Below are positions 57,461 to 64,000 of a stretch of 64,000 nt of DNA, piece by piece (position 1 is the first letter of the stretch; every line of letters begins with the position of its first letter). The notes under the pieces are model-generated. The model did no database searches. It saw only the letters and a list, made by a program, of their open reading frames with translations, and had not been told where the DNA came from. The position numbers and the translations under genes were made by a program. Location: assembly GCA_015680685.1 (NCBI GenBank), contig MNCI01005370.1, positions 520,054 through 584,053 on the forward strand, read 5' to 3'. The stretch comes from Gnetum montanum. Lineage: Eukaryota > Streptophyta > Gnetopsida > Gnetales > Gnetaceae.

Positions 57461-59187
57461 TATAGATCTCTGCCTTGATGCTTAGTTTTGGTTTTTTGGG
57501 TTTTGCTACATTGTTTTTGTCTACAAATTTCTGCGATTTTTTTCTATGCATTTCGGGGTTTCTACAATTTTGTCTGCATATTTTTATGATGTTAGTAGAT
57601 CTGGTGAGATCTGGAACCTTGATTTATGGTGCCCCTTTAGCTCAATTAGAATGAGTGCTTCAGCATTTGGATCCTTGATTTTTCATGTTGGCCTTATGTT
57701 TTCTTCTGGCCTTGGATCTGCTACACTGAGAGAATGGTGCTATCTCAAGCAGTCTATCCGATTGAGGCAGTGGGTGCTGTAGGAAGAGTAAAGGATTGGA
57801 TATTGCTGTTGCTATTTCTGTAAGCGATGGATGGAGTTTTATTACATGCGGTTTTCAATATGGCTATGAAAATAACGTAAACCGTTTCACATGTAAACTA
57901 TTTATCATGTTGAATGTTGGCTTTGGCATATTATTTTTTCTTTTCACGCTGCGCGATGCTCCAATGAGGATTTTTATTTTTCCGGTTGATTAATGATGGA
58001 ACCTTTTATTTTTCCTGGTGGTATTTTTGAAATATCCTTTGACATGAAAAAGGAATTTTACTGTGATTTGGACATCAATATAAATTTTTGTGTATTTCAA
58101 ACATTATTTTTTGAATTTATTTTATCAATGCTTTGGAATCTAAGTACAGAAAAGGTCCTTGATAAATGCACAATTTTGGACATTTGAATTTAAACTGATG
58201 GCCTTTGAAATATTTAATTTGCTCACACGGGTGAGTAATTTTGGCATTTGGAATGACAGTTTTAACACTACCATTTTTCGAAATAAGGATGCATTGATTT
58301 AAATGATTCATGTGGCAGAAAAATATATATATAGATATATATTCCATTGTTGTTTTGAAAAATGGCAATTATGGACTCATGTTTTGGTGTTTTTCAAGCA
58401 AGAAATGATTGTAAGTTTTTGTTTTCATGCTTGCTTAGAATTTAATTACATTTTGTCAATGTTGATTTTGATGTATAATGTAATCATATGTATAACAAAA
58501 GGGAAAATTTTTGCATCATTTACTAGTGATCCTTATAATTTGTATAGTCATAGAGTGGCCACAGCATCTTTGATTATACAAAATTATAAATTAAGAGTTT
58601 TGGATCACATAAGTAATTGTGATTAATCACATGTAATATGATAGACTTTATCCCACAGGAATTTCTATTATATTTAATGTGGTCAATTAGGATGAAATGT
58701 TGAATTATTTTTCTTAATTTGCCCACAGGGATTAAGAAAAGGCCTATAATTCAATAGTTTCCTCTTAAGGATATATGGATCTATTTGAATTAAAGTTTAG
58801 CCCACAGGCAATTTTATGTCATTTGATTCATATCTTACATGTTTTACATTGGTAAATGTGCCCTAAGGTATTTCATCACATATATAGTATTGTGATTAAT
58901 CATCTGTCATATGATAGATTTTGTCCCACATGAATTTCCATTATATTTACAGTGATTAATCAGGGTGAAGTATTGAATTATTTTTCTTAATTTGCCCACA
59001 GGGATTAAGAAAAGGAATATAGTTTAATAGCTTCATCATAAGGATATATGAGTCTGTTTGAATTAAAATTTAGCCCACAGGCAATTTTATGTCATGTGAT
59101 TCATATTTTTGCATGTTTACATTGGTACACATGTCCTACAGTTTATAGCCTAAAATTTAGTGACATAAGCATGTTTATTTTGCAGCT
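57461..59187 (+). other. Long non-coding leader of the copia element
   Basis: About 1.7 kb between PBS and gag. Open stretches such as 57546-57782 and 57796-57993 are not recognised and carry no retroelement motif. The leader ends TTATTTTGCAG/CT directly before the gag ATG (59188), a good 3' splice-site consensus, so the leader may be removed by splicing; no donor was identified. Confidence 0.6.
58619..59142 (+). repeat. 273-bp tandem duplication in the copia leader
   Basis: Copy 1 starts GTGATTAATCA at 58619 and copy 2 at 58892. Both hold the motif CCCACAGG three times (once decayed to CCCACATG in copy 2), in the contexts T-CCCACAGGAATTTC, TTGCCCACAGGGATTA and TAGCCCACAGGCAATTTTATG. The internal spacing is kept in both copies. 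Confidence 0.85.
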
Positions 59188-59978
59188 ATGCAACCTGTAA
59201 ATTACTCTGACTTTAAATGTGACATTCCTGAATTGATGGGTGATAATTACAAGGTGTGGAAGGAGAGAATTCTCCTTCATTTAGGATGGATGGACATTGA
59301 TTATGCTATCCGTAAGGATGAACCACCTGCGGTTAATGCAACCAGCCATCCAGATGATATTGGTCTTTATGATAAATGGGAGCGATCTAATCGTCTCTGT
59401 GTAATGTTCATAAAAACCAAGATCTTGGCTGGTATACGTGGATCATTGGAATAGTATAACAATGTGCGCACTTTGTTAAAAGCTATTGATGAACAATTTG
59501 AAACATCAGACAAAGCGTTGGCCAGCACCTTGATAATGAAGTTCTCATCCATGAAGCTCACTAGAATTGGTGGTGTGCGAGAGCACATCATGCACATGAG
59601 GGACATAGCGGCTCAACTAAAAACACTTGAGGTTGAGATGTCTGAATCTTTCCTTGTGCACTACATCCTAAACACGCTCCCACTGCAGTATGGACCCTTT
59701 AAGATTTCTTACAACACACATAAGGACAAATGGTCAATTAATGAATTGATGACCATGTGTGTACAAGAAGAGGGTAGACTTGCCATGGAAGCGAAGGATA
59801 GTGTGCATCTGGCCATGCGAGGAAAGAATACAAAACAAGTCAACACTAAAGGGAAGGGAAAAATCCCTTCACAAGCTGATATCAAGAAGGAATCTAGATG
59901 CTTTTTCTGTAAAAAGAAAGGGCACATAAAGAAAGATTGCCTTAAACATCAGAGATGGCTTGAAAGAAAGGTAATCAA
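59188..59978 (+). pseudogene. gag: Copia gag, one nonsense codon
   Basis: Starts MQPVNYSDFKCDIPELMGDN; the following NYKVWKERILLHLGWMD is the UBN2-type gag start (W at the conserved site). An in-frame TAG at 59452-59454, where a Gln (CAG) is expected, splits it. The same frame continues with YNNVRTLLKAIDEQFE and ends with a CCHC zinc knuckle, CFFCKKKGHIKKDC (about 59900-59941), which binds RNA. Near 59970 a 1-bp loss moves the protease to the -1 frame; copia normally has gag and pol in one frame, so this is damage. Confidence 0.9.
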
Positions 59979-61322
59979 TCCTCATTTGTTTGTTTTGAAT
60001 CTAATATGGTTGATGTTAGTCATAACACATGGTGGATTGACTCCGGTTCTACAATCCATGTTACTAATTCCTTGCAGGGATTAGCAAACCTAAGGAAGCT
60101 AGTAGGAAGTGAGTCATGCATCTATTCGGGCATCAAGATGCGCTCACATGTGGAAGCGATTGGCACATGCAAATTAGTTTTAAGTAGTGGTTTTGTTTTG
60201 GATTTGGAAAGGACATTTTACATTCCTTGTTTTTCAAGAAATTTAATTTCTGTATCAAGGCTTGTATCATTGGGATTTTCCTTTAACTTTTTAGATACTA
60301 TGTTCAGTGTATCTTATAGATCTGAAATAGTTGGAAATGGTACATTAACAGATGGTCTTTTTCAACTTAATTTACAAAACGACACTTCTTACACTTCTAT
60401 GCATGTTCATGCTGGTATTAACCGATGTGTTATGAATGAAGAATCCTCTATGTTATGGCATCGTAGATTAGGCCATATCTCCATTGAGAGAATCAAGCGC
60501 TTGGTAACTGATGGAGTACTTAGTACTCTTGATTTTACTGACTTTGACACTTGTGTAAACTGCATAAAGGGAAAGCAGACCAATGTGTCAAAGAAAGGTG
60601 CCAAGAGGAGTTCTGCCATATTAGAAATCATACATACGGATATTTGTAGTCCAGATATGGATGCATATGATCAACGGTATTTCATTACCTTTATTGATGA
60701 CTACTCACGATACATGTATCTCTACTTGCTTCATCACAAAAATGAAGCTTTAGATGCCTTTAAGGTATTTAAGGCTGAAGTAGAGAAACAATGCGGTAAG
60801 CAAATAAAGATAGTGAGGTCTGATAGAGGTGGTGAATACTATGGTAGATACACTGATGATGGACAAGCACCTGGTCCCTTTGCTAAGTTTCTTCAAGAGC
60901 ATGGGATTGTTGCCCAATACACTATGCCTGGTTCTTCGGACCAAAATGGTGTGGCAGAAAGAAGAAACCGAACATTATTGGACATGGTGCGGAGTATGCT
61001 TAGCAGCTCCAAGCTTCCTAAGTCTTTGTGGAATGAAGCCCTTAATATGGCAATGTATATATTAAAACGAGTTCCAACCAAGGTTGTCTCTAAGACACCA
61101 TTTGAATTTTGGAAAGGTTGGAAACTGAGTTTGCAACATATACGCATTTGGGGATGCCTGTCTGAGGTAAGAGTCTATAATCCACAAGAGAAGAAGCTAG
61201 ACCCTAGGACCATAAGTGGGTATTTCGTTGGATATGCCGAACGGTCTAAGGGATACAATTTATTGTCCATCACATACTACTAGGTTTGTGGAATCAAGGA
61301 ATGCTATTTTCTTGAGAATGAC
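59975..61322 (+). pseudogene. pol: Copia protease and integrase
   Basis: The protease has the active site WWIDSGST (Asp at 60039-60041). Counted from the Met at 60006, the integrase zinc domain shows H152 and H157 (WHRRLGH) and C183/C186 (CVNC). The DDE core is D212 (HTDICSP), D273 (RSDRGGEY) and E318 (NGVAERRNR), all present. The frame then shifts near 61258 (a 2-bp loss) and back near 61312 (a 1-bp loss), so downstream codons are again in the original frame; the TAG at 61281-61283 is a result of the first shift. Processing and integration enzymes of the element; not translatable as one protein now. Confidence 0.92.
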
Positions 61323-63245
61323 TTGATTAGTAGGAGTCATCATTCCTGGAACGAAATTCCAGCGACTGATCATGCGGATGCTCAACCCTCTACTTCAAGT
61401 ACTCAATTGATTGTTGTACACAACACGCCTACAGTACAAATATGTGATGTACATCCACCAGTCGTTGAAGTTCCACAAACTTCTAGTCAAGACATAGTAG
61501 ATCCAGCTGAACAACAGATACCAGTTCCTGTTGAACAGCCCATTGATCATCTTGCCCCTCAAGAGCCTGATGAACCAACATTAAGAAAATCTACTAGAAT
61601 AAAGTGATCAGCGATTCCTAGCGACTATATAGTGTATCTACAGGAATCTGACTACAATATAGGAGCTAAAAATGATCCTGACACGTTTTCACAAGCCATG
61701 AGTTGTAAGGAATCCGACTTATGGTATGATGCCATGAGAGATGAGATGAACTCTATGTCCACTAATGGAGTCTGGGATCTTGTCAAGTTGCCCAATGGTG
61801 TTAAAGCCATAGGATCCAAATGGGTCTTCAAGACTAAAAGAGACTCCTTGGGCAACATTGAAAGATATAAGGCTAGACTTGTTGCCAAAGGGTTCACTCA
61901 GCAGGAGGGAATAGATTACATGGAGACCTTTTCTCCTGTATCTAAGAAGGACTCCCTTCGTGTGATCATGGCATTGGTAGCTCACTTTGATTTTGAACTA
62001 CATCAAATGGATGTGAAAACAACATTCCTTAATGGTGATCTAGAGGAAGAGGTTTATATGAAACAACCTGAAGGATTCTCCTCTAATGATGGTGAGCAAT
62101 TGGTATGCAAGCTTAAGAAGTCTATATATGGCTTGAAACAGGCCTCCCGTCAGTGGTATTTGAAATTCCATGATGTCATCACTTCATTTGGCTTTGAAGA
62201 AAACATCATGGATCAATGCATATACCAGAAGGTCAGTGGGAGTAAAATCTGTTTTCTTGTCCTCTATGTGGATGATATCCTTCTTGCAACCAATGATCAT
62301 GGATTTTTATATGCGGTGAAACAATTTCTCTCTAAGAATTTTGACATGCAGGATATGGGTGAGGCATCTTATGTCCTTGGCATTAAGATCCATAGGGATA
62401 GATCTAGATATATTCTGGGTCTATCGCAGGAAACCTATATTAATAAAGTTCTAGAGAGGTTTCGGATGAAAGATTGTTCACCAAGTATTGCACCCATTGT
62501 AAAGGGTGACAGGTTCAATTTGAACCAGTGCCCTATGAATGATTTAGAGAAAAGTCACATGAGCAACATTCCATATGCTTCAGCTGTTGGAAGCCTTATG
62601 TATGCTCAGGTCTGCACACGACCTGACATTGCATTTGCTGTGGGGATGTTGGGCCGATATCAGAGTAATCCAGGTATCGACCACTGGAAGGCTGCAAAGA
62701 AAGTCATGAGGTACCTTCAAGGTACAAAGGATTACATGCTTATGTATCGACGAACTGACCATTTGGAGGTGATTGGCTACTCCGATTCAGACTTTGCTGG
62801 CTGCGTTGATTCCAGGAAATCAACATCAGGTTATGTTTTTATGCTAGCTGGAGGAGCCATCTCCTGGAGGAGTGGAAAGCAAACCTTGGTTGCTACTTCC
62901 ACAATGGAGGCAGAGTTCGTTTCTTGTTTTGAGGCTACTTCACATGGTGTATGGTTAAAGAGTTTCATATCAGGGCTTAGAATTCTGGATTCAATATCTA
63001 GGCCATTACAGATATTTTGTGACAATTCAGCTGCTGTCTTTATGGCTAAGAATAATAAGAGTGGCAGTCGAAATAAACACGTCGACATAAAGTACTTAGC
63101 CATAAGGGATCGCATTAAAGAAAATAAAGTGGTCATAGATCATATCAGCACTGAATTAATGCTAGCTGATCCTTTGACCAAAGGAATGCCACCACGGTCA
63201 TTCAAGGATCATGTCACTCGGATGGGACTTGGTTCCATGATGTAA
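61323..63245 (+). pseudogene. pol: Copia reverse transcriptase and RNase H
   Basis: A Pro/Gln-rich linker (61370-61600) is followed by KSTRIK and an in-frame TGA (61605-61607) at a site where Arg (CGA) is expected. RT starts near 61725 (WYDAMRDEMNSMSTNGVWDLV), goes on with KWVFKTKRDSLGNIERYKAR, QMDVKTTFLNGDLEEEVYMK (Ala changed to Thr), YGLKQASRQWY and the catalytic YVDD at 62265-62276. RNase H has GYSDSDFAGC (about 62774), SKQTLVATSTMEAEF-type block, FCDNSAA (about 63015) and HVDIKYLAIRD, ending LADPLTKGMP and TAA at 63243-63245. From 61632 it is fully open (537 codons). Confidence 0.95.
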
Positions 63246-63518
63246 TATGTTGTACAACATTACAGTGTTAATGAAACTCTATTCAGTTGTGCGTTTTCTC
63301 ATACAATTGCGCATAAAGTCATTAGAGAACACACACATAAGGTCGGACCGCGAATAAACATTGGGTTTGTTCATACAGTCAAAGTTACCATATAAAGGAA
63401 TTAACTTTGAGAAATAATACATTGTAATACATGGAAGATACTACTCGCATTAAGAGGAACTATCGCCATGATTCATGTATTTGTTTCTTGAAAGTTGGAT
63501 ATTAGAATAAATATGGAG

Positions 63519-63532
63519 ACCAAGTGGGAGAT
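63519..63532 (+). promoter_or_regulatory. Polypurine tract of the copia element
   Basis: ACCAAGTGGGAGAT lies immediately before TGTAACA of the 3' LTR. AAGTGGGAGA is the usual plant copia PPT, the primer for plus-strand DNA. Confidence 0.85.
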
Positions 63533-64000
63533 TGTAACAATGAATTAGCAGTTTATTATTTGCCAACTACACTTTCTGTTTCTGTTGTTGGATGGTTTTA
63601 GAATTTTCCCTGGTGAACTACACTTTCTGTTTCTACTGTCGGATAGTTTTATAATTTTCCCTGGAGATGAGATAAGACTTCTAAACTTGTTGTGAAGATC
63701 TATCTCAGTTAACAATGTGATAGCTTTGGACAGCAACATGACAGTTTTCGTTGCAATCCATCCGTTCCAACCGATTCATTGTTATCTGGAAATGGTCTCA
63801 TATTTTTCTAATAAATGGTAACTGATTCCTGGACCTTCTGACTTCTTGATGGGAGAACAAGGCATAGGGAATCAATTGCAGTGTAGCAGTTCAGGTCCCT
63901 TTCACAGTCGCTTACAGTCTGCATACACCATCACCGCAGAGCGCTTGTGTGAAAGAAGATCCAGAACATTCAGGCATCAATGGCATCAATGGCTGGAGGT
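63533..64000 (+). repeat. 3' LTR of the copia element, cut by the window end
   Basis: Starts TGTAACAATG. It holds U3 (absent from the 5' copy) with two 51-bp repeats at 63565-63666 (AACTACACTTTCTGTTTCT...AATTTTCCCTGG), a typical place for enhancer duplications. By comparison with the 5' copy the LTR should end about 129 bp beyond the window. Confidence 0.9.

Larger units (their letters stand above)
57223..64000 (+). mobile_element. Ty1-copia retrotransposon, nearly complete, running past the window end
   Basis: It contains a 5' LTR part, PBS, 1.7-kb leader, gag, PR, IN, RT, RNase H (copia order, with IN before RT), PPT and the first 468 bp of the 3' LTR. The part shared by the two LTRs (57225-57317 and 63908-64000, 93 bp) differs at five sites, all transitions. 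The full LTR would be about 597 bp, from TGTAACA to TTCTAACA. It is the youngest insertion in the window, but it has two nonsense codons and three small frameshifts and so is no longer autonomous. Confidence 0.95.

Noticed and set aside
57546-57993. Small genes upstream of copia gag
   Set aside because: They lie between PBS and gag in the leader and have no recognisable domain; chance frames are more likely.
59960-59985. Programmed -1 frameshift between copia gag and pol
   Set aside because: No slippery heptamer; plant copia elements mostly use one frame; a 1-bp loss explains it.

Overview
This window looks like intergenic DNA from a seed plant with a large, repeat-dominated genome. A gymnosperm is plausible, judging by ancient nested LTR elements, strong CpG loss and slow structural decay, but the sequence does not prove it. 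I see no intact host gene, no tRNA or rRNA and no CRISPR. Almost everything is a retrotransposon or a tandem array, in layers of different age.

Oldest layer: a Tat/Ogre-like Ty3-gypsy element on the + strand, spread over about 1.0-40.5 kb. In order it has an LTR-like 5' part (about 1-3.3 kb, inside a large inverted repeat), gag (3.4-5.3 kb), protease (6.0-6.88 kb), a long PR-to-RT interval, RT, RNase H, a second archaeal-type RNase H and integrase (31.14-34.2 and 38.46-38.9 kb), and an LTR-like 3' end (39.2-40.5 kb). Removing three later insertions gives about 20.5 kb. The PR-RT interval carries an intron-containing gene on the opposite strand (7.5-11.4 kb) and several tandem arrays. It ends in a conserved position that looks like a decayed 3' splice site just before RT. 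A second copy lies in inverted orientation (about 40.6-56.9 kb). It has the same layout: integrase to RT on the - strand (44.1-49.76 kb), tandem arrays (49.8-52.6 kb), and a paralogue of the opposite-strand gene (55.4-56.6 kb).

Insertions into these: (1) a 13-kb gypsy element with 3.16-kb LTRs at 15921-28913, sitting inside a satellite; its archaeal-type RNase H lies upstream of RT. (2) Two solo LTRs of one previously unnamed (by me) family, 11853-13510 and 47666-49347, each with a perfect 5-bp target duplication. (3) A 5'-truncated L1-type LINE at 34198-38455 with a 15-bp target duplication, inside the integrase of the first element.

Youngest layer: a Ty1-copia element on the + strand from 57223 to beyond the window end. 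It has PBS, a long leader, gag, PR, IN, RT, RNase H, PPT and the start of the 3' LTR. It is nearly intact but has two nonsense codons and three small frameshifts, and its 5' LTR lacks the first 373 bp.

Coding parts of the older elements keep one reading frame over long distances but are full of stop codons at expected Gln, Trp or Arg positions, as expected from C-to-T decay of methylated DNA. Two N bases (24707, 37254) mark uncertain positions.
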